This document shows positions 9,520 through 18,534 of a stretch of 64,000 bases of DNA, piece after piece. The notes below the pieces were generated by a model. That model worked only from the letters and a program-made list of their open reading frames with translations, was not told the origin of the DNA and made no database searches. Source of the stretch: an uncultured Shewanella sp. (GTDB lineage Bacteria > Pseudomonadota > Gammaproteobacteria > Enterobacterales > Shewanellaceae). Location of the stretch: assembly GCF_947491715.1 (NCBI RefSeq), contig NZ_CANLKR010000005.1, forward strand, positions 62,001 through 126,000, written 5' to 3'. How positions within the stretch are numbered: the first letter of the stretch is position 1; every line of letters begins with the position of its first letter. The position numbers were made by a program, and so were the translations under genes.

Positions 9520-10491
9520 TTAATCTTCACGCATAAACTTTGCAAGCCCTTCTTCATAATCTCTTGAACACTCAGGACAAAATGACTGTTCAAAATCAGA
9601 TCGCCAAACAAGATCTTCAGAGAAATGACCGCAATAATCTGCAGTATTTGCGTCTATATAACGCTTCCACTCAATTAAGTCTTCTAATTGCCTCTCAATT
9701 TCATCGGCATTGCTTTGAAGGGATAGTAAATATTCTTTATAGGCCTTTAAGCTTTCCACATGTTCTTCGTAATCATCGAGAAACTCTTCAATTTCAAAGT
9801 CGTCATGACTATCAAGGTTCTCCGAAATCTTGTCTTTAAGCTCAGAATGTTCAATGTGTTGAGTGTGATTTTTATACTGCGCCCACGAGTCAACAAATTG
9901 TATTTTGTCTAAGTGGCTACCAAGTATTACTTGAAGTTCTAACTGCTCTTCTTTAGGGCAACAGATTACTTCAATAGCATCGAAGTTAAAATAAAAGCCA
10001 GTTTCATCAACAAATCGCCACTCTCTTTCCCAAGTGAAGCCTTGTTTAGGCATTGTCTCCCCCAAAGGGTGAGCAAGTGATTTTATTGATTCAAGCAGTG
10101 AGTTCACTGCTTCCGAAGTTTCTGAATCAGCAACATTAAATAGACTCCCTAAAACCTTGTTGTCTAGATAGAGTGTTGGCCTTACATTATTCTCAACCAT
10201 GTAGCATTTTCGAAATCCAATACCGTATTGCATCCCTTCTGCTCTTCGACGTTGAGATATTGCTACAAAGCCACCTAAAGCAAATATAGGGGTTTCAGTG
10301 AAGCAAGCAATTTTGTGTGTAAATGATGCAGATTTTGAACCATTAGGAACCTGAGATCTAATAAAACCTTCCCCCCTTTTTTTACCACTGTTCAAGATGC
10401 TCTTGATTGCGGACTTACCTGTCATATGGATCAGAAACCTAGACATATCAGGTTTCAATTTGGGTTCAATTTCAAATGCTTTCATTTTCAA
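9520..10491 (-). CDS. AbiGi-like (abortive infection antitoxin family) protein
   Basis: 323 residues, no signal peptide. The N-terminal 200 residues contain SRFLIHMTGKSAIKSILNSG, IACFTETPIFALG, YGIGFRKCYM, RPTLYLDNKVLG and TWEREWRF, a pattern I associate with the AbiGi family (antitoxin half of abortive-infection systems) and related DUF2971-like proteins. The C-terminal third is an acidic coiled-coil-prone region (residues about 215-280) followed by a possible zinc knuckle (CPEC). No AbiGii-like toxin is adjacent: upstream is intergenic and downstream is 1.1 kb without genes. It is an orphan or acts alone. Family assignment is by eye and moderate. Confidence 0.5.
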   Translation of the reverse strand: MKMKAFEIEPKLKPDMSRFLIHMTGKSAIKSILNSGKKRGEGFIRSQVPNGSKSASFTHKIACFTETPIFALGGFVAISQRRRAEGMQYGIGFRKCYMVENNVRPTLYLDNKVLGSLFNVADSETSEAVNSLLESIKSLAHPLGETMPKQGFTWEREWRFVDETGFYFNFDAIEVICCPKEEQLELQVILGSHLDKIQFVDSWAQYKNHTQHIEHSELKDKISENLDSHDDFEIEEFLDDYEEHVESLKAYKEYLLSLQSNADEIERQLEDLIEWKRYIDANTADYCGHFSEDLVWRSDFEQSFCPECSRDYEEGLAKFMRED

Positions 10492-10717
10492 ATACCGCTA
10501 ATCTTATTGATCTATCCCTTGTGACATAACCTTTATATATTGCGCACGCGCGCTTTTCTTTTATTAATAATCAACAAGTTAAATTAAAACCACACAGTTA
10601 ACCACTGGTTTGACTATCGATTAACAGCGATTACCAGCAATTAATCACAACTTAGTTACAGGCCAAATACGCATCACTAAAAGAGTGAAAAAAAACTGAT
10701 ACTTAGCCCTTATCTTA

Positions 10718-11209
10718 TTAGTTTTTCCTAATGCCTTTAAGCTCATTGATAGCGTATGATTCATCAATCAATGCAAAGCCATAACGTCCTGAAATGGATA
10801 TAAAGCTACCAGATATACCTGCATCTTGTAGCTCAGCAGACAAACGCAAAAAGTAATTTTTATTTGCTTCAAATTTATATTCGATATTCATTTCATCGGC
10901 ACGCCAACTAGAGATAAAGGTCCCTTCTTTCACTGTTATTTTATGAATACCTGGTGATAATGCCAGCACTTCATAACCACCATTACTGATATTGAAACGA
11001 TCTTTTCCATCAATTTGAATAGTGGGTGCCGCTGCACCATCCAACATTGCCCAAGGCCTATAAATATAAACTTTAGCGTGCTGCGGATCTAAACCTTCTA
11101 ACTGTGTAAATTTGGGTCCCATTGCACTACAGCCTGAAAGAAATAACACACTCAATATTAAGCAAAAGATATTTTTGAACACTGTCAACAACTCCAAAAA
11201 ATGACTCAT
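10718..11209 (-). CDS. DUF2846-type lipoprotein
   Basis: 163 residues. Signal peptide with lipobox LSGC (Cys at about residue 27). The mature part has KVYIYRPWAMLDGAAAPTIQIDGK, NGGYEVLALSPGIHKITV and NKNYFLRLSAELQDAG, the pattern of DUF2846: YxYRP, a substrate-like 'IDG' turn, then a PGxH strand. Role unknown; family members are small periplasmic-facing lipoproteins. Monocistronic, with repeat-rich intergenic DNA upstream. The start has no strong Shine-Dalgarno. Confidence 0.7.
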   Translation of the reverse strand: MSHFLELLTVFKNIFCLILSVLFLSGCSAMGPKFTQLEGLDPQHAKVYIYRPWAMLDGAAAPTIQIDGKDRFNISNGGYEVLALSPGIHKITVKEGTFISSWRADEMNIEYKFEANKNYFLRLSAELQDAGISGSFISISGRYGFALIDESYAINELKGIRKN

Positions 11210-11315
11210 CGGTTACATTTAGTAATACAATCAGATGGATATTCCCTATGTTAGACAAAATACCACTAACGAGTTACTTATGTAAACAAAATGTTTAATA
11301 CATCAGAACCCCAAT

Positions 11316-11372
11316 GGCCAAAATTGTTCCCAACAATTTAAGGCATTCCCTGCTATCCATGCAGGTCAGATA
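11316..11372. repeat. Direct repeat, copy 1
   Basis: Begins GGCCAAAATTGTTCCCAACA and ends TCCATGCAGGTCAGATA. A second copy with about 85-90% identity is at 11579-11637, 263 bp to the right in the same orientation. Confidence 0.8.
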
Positions 11373-11578
11373 ACTCACTCTTTTCCCATAAGCCCATTCA
11401 AAGACATGCTGCTTTGCTTTTCGCTTTTAAAACCCAGTGTGAATGCAGCTATTATTGTTCAAAGCAGAACCATCGGATGCAGGGTGAGGTTTCATTGAAT
11501 GAAACTCTTCGAACTAGAGATAGGGATATCGAGCTGGCACTTAAACATGGAGGTTGTTGGTTTTCGTCTGAGCTTATA

Positions 11579-11637
11579 GGGCCAAAAATGTTCCCTACAT
11601 TTTTAAGCATTTCCTGCTATCCATGCAGGTCAGATAT
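11579..11637. repeat. Direct repeat, copy 2
   Basis: Begins GGGCCAAAAATGTTCCCTAC and ends TCCATGCAGGTCAGATA, matching 11316-11372. It contains CCTGCTATCCATGCAGG, a short imperfect hairpin present in both copies. Confidence 0.8.
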
Positions 11638-12084
11638 TTACAACGATGTCCCTATCTAAAAACCAGCTTAGTGTCCCTACTTCGCGTTCGTAAGCTTGAA
11701 AAAATATTTCACTCACCGAGTTATTTTTGTATTAAGACATTAGCCTACGTAAAGAAATAAACACAAATTTAGAATGTAGGTAGCTATAATCGCCCCTCCC
11801 CCCTGCTTTTGTCTTCGCTTTAACAATTCAGTGTAGATGCAACAGTGAGTTTCGGTTTCAAGGATGAAACCGTAAAGCGGCCAAGGATGGCTTCACAGCG
11901 TCTCACTGAGGCATCTACACAAACCACGCTGGAAGCGATAAATCCGCATGAAGCTTCAATTAATAAACACACTTTCAGATACCTAAAAATAGCCAAACGC
12001 AAGTTTATAATACTCTCTGTGAGCGGGAACTCACGATCTTCTATTAAGCGAAGCTTAATACTTACCCTTCACTGGAAGCGATAA

Positions 12085-12975
12085 TCAAAGATCCACACTT
12101 TCGGTATACGTCCTCAAATCGCTAATCAACCCTTGCATGCTTGATTGTCCCTGCTGCTCCACTTGATTAAACAGCACTTTTCCCACTTGCCGAGTGATCT
12201 TGGTTTTATCAGCCGTACTCAACTCACTTTTTCCCTGCTGTTGCTCTGTTTCTTCCAGCTGCTCTGTTTCTTCCAATAGGGACAAGACTTGTTCGCGTTC
12301 AGTGCGAGTTAAAGTAGGATCAGATCCCAAGACTTTAAGCGAACTGATGGCATCCAAAATAGACCCATTCATACTCAACGCTGCGGTTTTAGCTAACGTT
12401 TCAACCCAAGGTTTGTCTGTGGCTTGCGCCACTTTTGAAAACGTATGTTGAGTGGTCGCCAGATCCCCTTCTCGAATGGCCAGACTACCCACAATCAAAT
12501 TCGCTACCAGCGCTTCTTGCTCATACTTTTGCTCATAACCTGCAAATTTTGGCTGCTTAACCAAAGCCGACTGCTCTCTTGCTAATCCAACCCAACCTTT
12601 ATTATAAAAAGCCAGTGCCATAATACTGTGGGCAATGTATTGCTCTTTCATTTCATCGGCTTTATTCAGTGCTAATTGGCCATCGGCTATCGCATATTCA
12701 TCATCCAACCCCATGCTCCACATCAGGCCGAGTAAAGCATGCACTCTTGCTCGACTTAAAGGCTCGTGTTCATATCCATCGGGTTGAATATTATACACAT
12801 CGGTGATCCCCCTGATGGTTTCTCTCGATAGGGTGTTATACATTTTATAAAAAAAGCCATCTTGTAAATCTTCATACTTGTCTTGCTCAGACTTTGCAGC
12901 AACCTCAATAGACACACTCAAAAGTAATATCACATTCACGACGGCCTGAGCCCAATGTTTTCTCATGGCTAACAT
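12085..12975 (-). CDS. Exported helical-repeat (TPR-like) protein, unknown function
   Basis: 296 residues with a Sec signal peptide (MLAMRKHWAQAVVNVILLLS, cleavage near VAAKS). The mature protein is almost all helical, with A/G/Y/L-spaced segments such as ADGQLALNKADEMKEQYIAH and IMALAFYNKGWVGLAREQ that resemble tetratricopeptide repeats. A short Glu/Gln-rich stretch (LEETEQLEETEQQQGK) is an in-frame tandem duplication. GAGGGA precedes the ATG at 12975. It is the gene after an exported alpha/beta hydrolase on the same strand (about 57 bp gap), so the two are probably one operon. No specific role recognised. Confidence 0.65.
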   Translation of the reverse strand: MLAMRKHWAQAVVNVILLLSVSIEVAAKSEQDKYEDLQDGFFYKMYNTLSRETIRGITDVYNIQPDGYEHEPLSRARVHALLGLMWSMGLDDEYAIADGQLALNKADEMKEQYIAHSIMALAFYNKGWVGLAREQSALVKQPKFAGYEQKYEQEALVANLIVGSLAIREGDLATTQHTFSKVAQATDKPWVETLAKTAALSMNGSILDAISSLKVLGSDPTLTRTEREQVLSLLEETEQLEETEQQQGKSELSTADKTKITRQVGKVLFNQVEQQGQSSMQGLISDLRTYTESVDL

Positions 12976-13032
12976 CCATTCCCTCTACTTTTTATTATTT
13001 TTTATTTTCAAAAACAATCCACTGCGTCATAG

Positions 13033-14625
13033 TCAAATTTCATGATGGGAGAGTAACGGACTTAATGTTTGCGCCTCTAACTCAAAGCCCCCTTGTACCC
13101 AACCTTGATATTGGGCGCTGTGTATATCACTGACCGACAATAGCACCTTAGATTGGCTTTCTGCTTTAAAAGCAAACCCTTTAACATGAATAGAGACCCC
13201 GGCTAAATCTAAACGGCTTCCTGATAGCGAAATGCCATTTTCAGCTTGAATATTCGCATTGGTCATAGTGATCACAGATTCGGTTATCTCCATAGCCAAT
13301 TCACTATGCTGCACCGTTAAGTTCTCTATTGCCACCAATGAATCTGTAATAATGAGACGCTCAGCAGTGAGATCTCTTAATTGAATATTACTGCAACCCT
13401 TTATTATCACAGTTGAAAACTGACCAGAATAGGTTTGATTATTTTCATTACTGCATACCAAAGTCCCATGGGAACTACTGGCTGCACTTGCCAAGAAGCT
13501 CTCTTGCTTATTTTCCTGTTGCACTGCTAATCTAGGAGAAAAAAGAGCCGCTTTAAGTCCTGATAAAAATGCTTGGGTGTGACTCTTCATCGGCACATGC
13601 CCAGCCTCATCAATGATTTGCACACTCACATTGGGCAAACGATGCTCTAATACTTTCGCGGTACGTAATGGCGCAACAGTATCTTCTCGCCCCCAAATAA
13701 CATGAGTTGGCACCTTAAGTGTGCTGATCGCTTCACTAAAGTCTTCTTCAACGAGACTCAATGCCGCATTTAAATTAGGCGAAGGTGACACCAATAAGTC
13801 CCAACTCAAATCGCTTGCTTGTAAAAAATCCGTTGCGCGATCATTGAGGCTACCCATTTCAATAAACGATCCACTTAAATCTTTTATTTGCATCCATTTC
13901 GTCTGCAGTACTTCAGGTAATTCTGCACTCAGTGAATCCTCGTTGACAGCAGTATCTGAGCGAGAAGCATTTCCCATATCTTCAGTTGATAACCCACTGA
14001 TATGTTTTATAAAGGCTGTTTTTTCTAACATACCTGCCGCATCAACTAATACTAATCGCTCAAGCTTTTCAGGGAACATAGCAGCAAAACGTAAACTCAC
14101 CGCGCCTCCCATGGAATGGCCCATCACCGTTACGCTCTCTTTTGCATATTGGGTGATCACTTCATTTAAAACGTGAGCATAATGAGTCGGTGAATATCGA
14201 CCTTCAGGCACACCCGATAATCCGAATCCGGGTAAATCGATGGCAATAATATGATAATGCTTTGCCAATTCAGGCACCACATCTTGCCAGTCTTGCATGC
14301 CTAATTGACCCAAACCGTGCACCAATAACAGGCTTTGTTTATGCTTCCCTTTCGTTTCAAACACTAACATTTGCGAGTGAAAAACAGACTCAATAAAATA
14401 AGAGTATTGCCCAAACTCCTCACCTTGATAAGGTGCGCTTTGCCCTAACATTTGCGCAGGAAAAGGCTGAGCCTTAGCGATATCAATGTCCTCTCTCTCA
14501 AAAATCAACAGATCTGACGTCATCGACTGAACGGTAGAGGTCGCTTCTTCAAACCAAGAAGCAGTAGAAAGAAAAGGGATAATAGATAACAAAAAAGCAG
14601 GTAAAACAAGGTGATGAAAACGCAA
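13033..14625 (-). CDS. Exported alpha/beta hydrolase with C-terminal beta-helix-like domain
   Basis: 530 residues, TTG start with AGGA 7 nt upstream. Signal peptide (about 1-22). Residues 85-360 form an alpha/beta hydrolase: HGLGQ at 103, nucleophile elbow GHSMGG with Ser171, acid Asp315 in WGREDTVAP, and His343 in EAGHVPM, giving a complete triad. Residues about 380-520 are a different module: short repeating strands (LRDLTAERLIITDS, IENLTVQHSELAM, ITESVITMTNANIQ, SGSRLDLAGVSIHV), typical of a right-handed beta-helix. Likely a periplasmic or secreted esterase/lipase-type enzyme whose tail binds a surface or polymer. Followed by the helical-repeat gene. Confidence 0.75.
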   Translation of the reverse strand: MRFHHLVLPAFLLSIIPFLSTASWFEEATSTVQSMTSDLLIFEREDIDIAKAQPFPAQMLGQSAPYQGEEFGQYSYFIESVFHSQMLVFETKGKHKQSLLLVHGLGQLGMQDWQDVVPELAKHYHIIAIDLPGFGLSGVPEGRYSPTHYAHVLNEVITQYAKESVTVMGHSMGGAVSLRFAAMFPEKLERLVLVDAAGMLEKTAFIKHISGLSTEDMGNASRSDTAVNEDSLSAELPEVLQTKWMQIKDLSGSFIEMGSLNDRATDFLQASDLSWDLLVSPSPNLNAALSLVEEDFSEAISTLKVPTHVIWGREDTVAPLRTAKVLEHRLPNVSVQIIDEAGHVPMKSHTQAFLSGLKAALFSPRLAVQQENKQESFLASAASSSHGTLVCSNENNQTYSGQFSTVIIKGCSNIQLRDLTAERLIITDSLVAIENLTVQHSELAMEITESVITMTNANIQAENGISLSGSRLDLAGVSIHVKGFAFKAESQSKVLLSVSDIHSAQYQGWVQGGFELEAQTLSPLLSHHEI

Positions 14626-15146
14626 AATTAAATCCTAATAATGAACTTACCACTAAAACGTCAAAACAAAATATTAACAGATAGGGGCTTTGGTATCACC
14701 ATTAACTTTACTTATTCATCACAATTATGACCATAAAGCCCATTCAAAGAAACGCCCTGCTTTTATCTTTTCTTTTTTTGTTGATTTTCGATCCCCATCG
14801 GAGTGACTGAAGTTCGTTGAAATAAATAACGTAAAACAGATATGGATATCTGTTTAATTTTCGGGCTATAGGGATGTAGCATCGGAAATGTTAGTTATTT
14901 ATTTCATAAGAACAAGGCACCTAACTGATGCATTTCACTCCGTCGGGCGTTATGAAGATTGTAAGGGCGAAGAGCACAAAAGTGCTCTATCTGAGCGAGA
15001 AGATGGACGCTGAACTGGCCTTTGGATATGGATATCCTTGATAAGAACGAGCAGTCCTCCTAATCCCTGTGTGAGTGGGCACTCACCATCTGAAGGCCAC
15101 AACATGCAATGGGACCAGAAATAAAATATAACATTTGATTATTCGA
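14626..15146. other. Intergenic repeat region
   Basis: About 520 bp without a gene. It shares degenerate segments with 11210-12084 (GCCCATTCAAAGA, CTGCTTTT, and TGAGTGGGCACTCACCATC against TGAGCGGGAACTCACGATC) and contains nested inverted repeats at 14819-14905. Confidence 0.5.
14819..14905. repeat. Nested inverted repeats
   Basis: Outer arms GAAATAAATAAC (14819-14830) and GTTATTTATTTC (14894-14905) are perfect over 12 bp. Inside lies a 22 bp near-perfect palindrome at 14834-14855 with arms AAACAGATAT and ATATCTGTTT around GG. A further short palindrome GGATATGGATATCC is near 15017. It could be a folded non-coding RNA or a small non-autonomous element. Confidence 0.6.
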
Positions 15147-15781
15147 TCAAATCACCAACATTGGTTCACCCAATAATTTCCACTGCTCATGTCCTTCAAG
15201 CAAGACTAAGCTGTCATCATCACCACATAAATAACAACGAAGGCCTTCGCTATTCACTAACTGCCTCACATCATGAATTGCTTCACCATTTTTAATATGA
15301 TGAGGGACAAAAATAAACGGCGTTAACCCTAGACCAGACAACTCATTTAATCCCACATGATCCACATCACCACACAAACTGGCGGTAATAATCGATGGCG
15401 TCATGATCATGGCACCTGCACTGACACCGATTAATACGCCACCATTTTCACATAATCACATAAAGCAGGCATTAAATATCGCTGCTTTAAGGCTGATAAG
15501 AAACGATAGGTGTTCCCACCCGACAAGTGAATCGCATTCAAGGTTAATAAGTGTGAAAACGCCGCATCATCAAATCCAGCTTCAAGCTCAACATACGTAC
15601 TCAGCTCAGCACCTAATTCATTGTAAACTTGCTTTGTTTGATTGAAATAAAGTCGGGCGATATCGGGTTCTGACGCAATATAGCCCACTTGCGGCTGTTG
15701 GCTATGACGGCTATTTAATGCCAATTTAATCGCTGCTTTTCCACTCTTTGTTGTTGGATCACTCAGTAACGCTAAGGTCAT
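15147..15781 (-). pseudogene. Peptidase S51 (dipeptidase E-like) gene, frameshifted
   Basis: Two adjacent frames together give one protein of about 211 residues. The upstream frame (15781 to 15431) begins MTLALLSDPTTKSG, contains AIHLSGGNTYRFL and breaks after CDYVK. The downstream frame resumes as NGGVLIGVSAGAMIM, with the family's nucleophile motif (GxSAGA), and ends at 15147. Adding one A to the run at 15445-15448 restores a single frame. Family members hydrolyse Asp-X dipeptides or act as type-1 glutamine-amidotransferase-like enzymes. Either a recent inactivation or a sequencing error in a homopolymer. Confidence 0.8.
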
Positions 15782-15897
15782 TTTCTTTCCTTGTTCAATG
15801 AGTATTAATTGCTATTAGACCCCTTATATCTTTTATTGGATAGGTAAATGGCGCCTTTTCATGCTTATTTATCATTCAGAGTCATAATAAAACACTG

Positions 15898-16803
15898 CTA
15901 ATTATCCAAGGTTTCCATAAAAGTGGCTAACCAATTCACAAATACTCTCACTCTAGGCAGCTTATTACGCCCCGTAGGAATGATCGCATAAAGTGTGATC
16001 CCCTCAACTTGGCAATCGGGTAACACCTCAACTAATTGCTCTTCTTGTTGAGCCTTACGCAAAGCAGCAAGAGGAAGTAGTCCAATTCCCACACCTGCAC
16101 ACATGGCACTATAGAGTGTAATAAAATCATGACAAATCAATCGCCCATTGATAGGAACTTTCTGCATTTCCCCCTCTTCATTAACAATAGGCCAATATTC
16201 ATGCTCAACACCGCTTCTCACCACTCGAATACATTCGTGCTGGCTCAATTCAAGTGGCGTTTTAGGCAAACCATGTCGAACAAGGTAATCAGGCGTGGCC
16301 GCAATTTTTGGCGAAATAGTCCCTAAACGACGGCCAATATGACTACTATCATGGGGGGCACCAATATGAGTCGCCACATCCCACCCTCCCACTAATAAAT
16401 CCACAGGTTCATCTGACAATTGAACCTGTATTTCAATGAATGGATACTGCCCCATAAAATCTTTTAATGCATCCATAATGCCGTATGACAACATGGAAGT
16501 GGGTAATACAACTTTAACTTTACCTGACATCTCATTCCCAATAGGCAGTAATTCGCTCTGGGCCAAATCCAATTCCGATAAAATACGCTGACATCGAGAA
16601 TAAAACACTTTTCCCTCATCTGTCACATGTAAACGTCGAGTCGTCCGCTCTAACAAACGAACACCCAACGCGGACTCTAAACGCGCCAACCTTCGGCTTA
16701 CCAAGGTCGCAGAAAGCCCTAAAACTCGCCCCGCTGCAGCGAGGTGACCTGAATCAATGACTTGCACATAAACCTTAAGGTCATCTAAATGTTGTATTTT
16801 CAT
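15898..16803 (-). CDS. LysR-family transcriptional regulator
   Basis: 301 residues from the ATG at 16803 (MKIQHLDDLKVYVQVID); a TTG 13 codons upstream is possible but less likely. Typical LysR N-terminal winged helix-turn-helix at residues 5-65 (AAAGRVLGLSATLVSRRLARLE, then LLERTTRRLHVTDEG), followed by an effector-binding domain with LLVGGWDVATHIG, as in the CrgA/YafC subgroup. Divergently transcribed from an SRPBCC gene 125 bp away, which it probably controls. The effector is unknown. Confidence 0.9.
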   Translation of the reverse strand: MKIQHLDDLKVYVQVIDSGHLAAAGRVLGLSATLVSRRLARLESALGVRLLERTTRRLHVTDEGKVFYSRCQRILSELDLAQSELLPIGNEMSGKVKVVLPTSMLSYGIMDALKDFMGQYPFIEIQVQLSDEPVDLLVGGWDVATHIGAPHDSSHIGRRLGTISPKIAATPDYLVRHGLPKTPLELSQHECIRVVRSGVEHEYWPIVNEEGEMQKVPINGRLICHDFITLYSAMCAGVGIGLLPLAALRKAQQEEQLVEVLPDCQVEGITLYAIIPTGRNKLPRVRVFVNWLATFMETLDN

Positions 16804-16928
16804 ATGTCGATTATGTACATAAATGAGATAGTAAAACAACAATAATGCTCATATACGTAGATAAAAATCCTCTCTATCATTCAACAGTCAACATCAAACC
16901 GTTTAACGCCATCATTAGGAATAAAATT

Positions 16929-17438
16929 ATGAGTACAGTCACCGTGAGCCAATGCTTTAATACTGATATCGACACCGTATGGGCCCAGATAGCTGATGTC
17001 ACACTCGTATCGAACTGGCATCCCAGTGTCGATTTTGCCGATTTACTGAGTCGTAACGCCACAGGCATCGGCGCCACACGACGCTGTAATTTCTACGATG
17101 GGACTAATGTCATCGAAGAAGTCGTCAGCCTTAATAAAAAACACTATTGTTTTACATTACAAATTAGAGAATTTAAAGGCCCCATTAACCGCTTTGATTC
17201 TCATTGGAAATTACACTCAACACCGTCAGGTGCAACCCAGTTAACCATTGTCATGGATTATGACATGAAGCTCAGTATTTTAGGGGCAGCAATGAATGTC
17301 TTAATGATTAAGAGAAATATGGCCAAACGGCTCAACCACGTCATGGACGCTTTAGCTCACCATTTGAAAACCGGAGAAATGATTAATTTTGATACTCAAT
17401 TAATAAAAGATAAGAGAATGAATGTGGATCGGGTTTAA
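16929..17438 (+). CDS. SRPBCC-family protein
   Basis: 169 residues from the ATG at 16929 (MSTVTVSQCFNTDIDTVW), which has AGGA 9 nt upstream; the frame extends 28 codons further but the added part is not family-like. Pattern typical of bacterial polyketide-cyclase/START proteins: VWAQIADVTLVSNWHP, then GIGATRRCNFYDG, VIEEVVSLNKK, and a C-terminal helix. Likely binds a small hydrophobic ligand. Divergent from a LysR gene, a common regulator/target arrangement. Confidence 0.78.
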   Translation: MSTVTVSQCFNTDIDTVWAQIADVTLVSNWHPSVDFADLLSRNATGIGATRRCNFYDGTNVIEEVVSLNKKHYCFTLQIREFKGPINRFDSHWKLHSTPSGATQLTIVMDYDMKLSILGAAMNVLMIKRNMAKRLNHVMDALAHHLKTGEMINFDTQLIKDKRMNVDRV

Positions 17439-17511
17439 AAAACATCCGTTATATTCGAAAAGGAAGTCAAAAACCTTAACATCACCATTAGCCTTTATAT
17501 TCAAACAAGCT

Positions 17512-17544
17512 ACTCAAATAAGGGACTCAAATAAGGGACTCAAA
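17512..17544. repeat. Short tandem repeat
   Basis: About 2.5 copies of a 14 bp unit (ACTCAAATAAGGG) upstream of the small exported protein cluster. One of several short tandem duplications in the window. Confidence 0.75.
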
Positions 17545-17633
17545 ACAGTCAAGACGAAGTCATCTTTATTCTCATATTTTGGCTACACTTAAAGTCAACA
17601 ATGCCACATCGAAAAATGACAAATGACGAGTGT

Positions 17634-18053
17634 ATGTATAAATTATCTTTATTGATCACGGTTTTTTTCAGCCCTTGGCTATGGGCTGACATCTGCGATA
17701 CGCCAAAAACACTCGATGGACTCACTTTGCTTTTTACGGTTAACGAAGAGTATGGGCATTACAGTCCCGATCCTATCGGCATATTACAAACCTCTTTTTC
17801 AAAAGAAAACTTCACCACCAATATCATTCAAAACAACTATCATTTTATTGGTAAATACACTTATCTGACATTCGGTGAAGGCTTAGCTAAATTCACAGCA
17901 AGGCAAATATTAGGTCCAAGAGTTATACGTTACAGCATGACCCTTGTGTGCACGAGTAATAGAGCGGGTTACTACATCTATAGTCAAATGGAAGGACCTC
18001 GCCTGCCTAATGTTCGGCAAAATACAGGCCATTATGTGATACGTCATCAGTGA
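17634..18053 (+). CDS. Small exported protein, paralogue 1 of 4
   Basis: About 139 residues from the Met at 17634 (MYKLSLLITVFFSPWLWA, signal peptide); Mets at 17601 and 17616 are alternatives, and none has a strong Shine-Dalgarno. The mature protein shares a pattern with the next three genes: an N-terminal CDTPKTLDGLTL block, a central GKYTY block, a LVC cysteine, and a C-terminal GYYIYSQMEGPRLPNVRQNTG block. The two conserved cysteines probably form a disulfide. Family not recognised. The most divergent of the four. Confidence 0.7.
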   Translation: MYKLSLLITVFFSPWLWADICDTPKTLDGLTLLFTVNEEYGHYSPDPIGILQTSFSKENFTTNIIQNNYHFIGKYTYLTFGEGLAKFTARQILGPRVIRYSMTLVCTSNRAGYYIYSQMEGPRLPNVRQNTGHYVIRHQ

Positions 18054-18075
18054 AACCGTTTTTTAAGGATCCCAT

Positions 18076-18492
18076 ATGAAACGATGGACAATATTATTCT
18101 TTCTACTTGTCACCACCAACCTTCAATATGCCCTTGGTTGTCAATTACCAAAATCATTAGAAGGTGAAACAATGTTAATTCGAGTCGACGGTGTATTCAC
18201 CCCCAACAATCCAATGGCTGATACGGTGCAAGAAATAAAATTTAAAAAAAATAGCTATCAAGTCACCATACTCAATTCAGGGGCTAACGCCTCAGGGTTA
18301 TACCGTTATGAATATTTCGATCCCAAATTAGCCAGAGTCAATATCAGAGAAGGAGAGGGGAAAAACTTGTCTCTTTATACTTATAGCTTTGTTTGTCAAA
18401 CCAATCGAGTAGGCTATTTTATTTTTAGTCAAACCCAAGGCCCAGTGAAACCTGATGTAAGACAAAACACTGGCGTTTATATTATTGAGTAG
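18076..18492 (+). CDS. Small exported protein, paralogue 2 of 4
   Basis: 138 residues, AAGGA 7 nt before the ATG, signal peptide MKRWTILFFLLVTTNLQYAL. Shared blocks: CQLPKSLEGETMLIRVDGVF, TVQEIKF, GLYRYEY, SFVCQTNRVGYFIFSQTQGP and VRQNTGVYII. It starts 23 bp after paralogue 1, so the four genes are probably one transcript. No enzymatic motif; predicted all-beta. Function unknown. Confidence 0.72.
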   Translation: MKRWTILFFLLVTTNLQYALGCQLPKSLEGETMLIRVDGVFTPNNPMADTVQEIKFKKNSYQVTILNSGANASGLYRYEYFDPKLARVNIREGEGKNLSLYTYSFVCQTNRVGYFIFSQTQGPVKPDVRQNTGVYIIE

Positions 18493-18534
18493 CCTTAACT
18501 CTAAGGCTTATTTGGCGTGGGGGACTTAAAACAA

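Larger units (their letters stand above)
11210..12084. other. Repeat-rich intergenic region
   Basis: About 875 bp with no credible gene. It carries a pair of about 57 bp direct repeats (11316-11372 and 11579-11637) and segments that resemble each other and 14738-15110: the phrase GCCCATTCAAAGA followed by a pyrimidine-rich CTGCTTTT run, and TGAG(C/T)GGG(A/C)ACTCAC. Open frames here (11414-11659, 11845-12084) read through these repeats and are not supported. Confidence 0.5.

Noticed and set aside
11414..12084. ORFs of 81 and 79 codons in the 11.2-12.1 kb spacer
   Set aside because: They run through intergenic repeats and lack ribosome-binding sites.
13721..14176. 151-codon plus-strand ORF
   Set aside because: Shadow of the alpha/beta hydrolase with a clear triad on the other strand; no ribosome-binding site.
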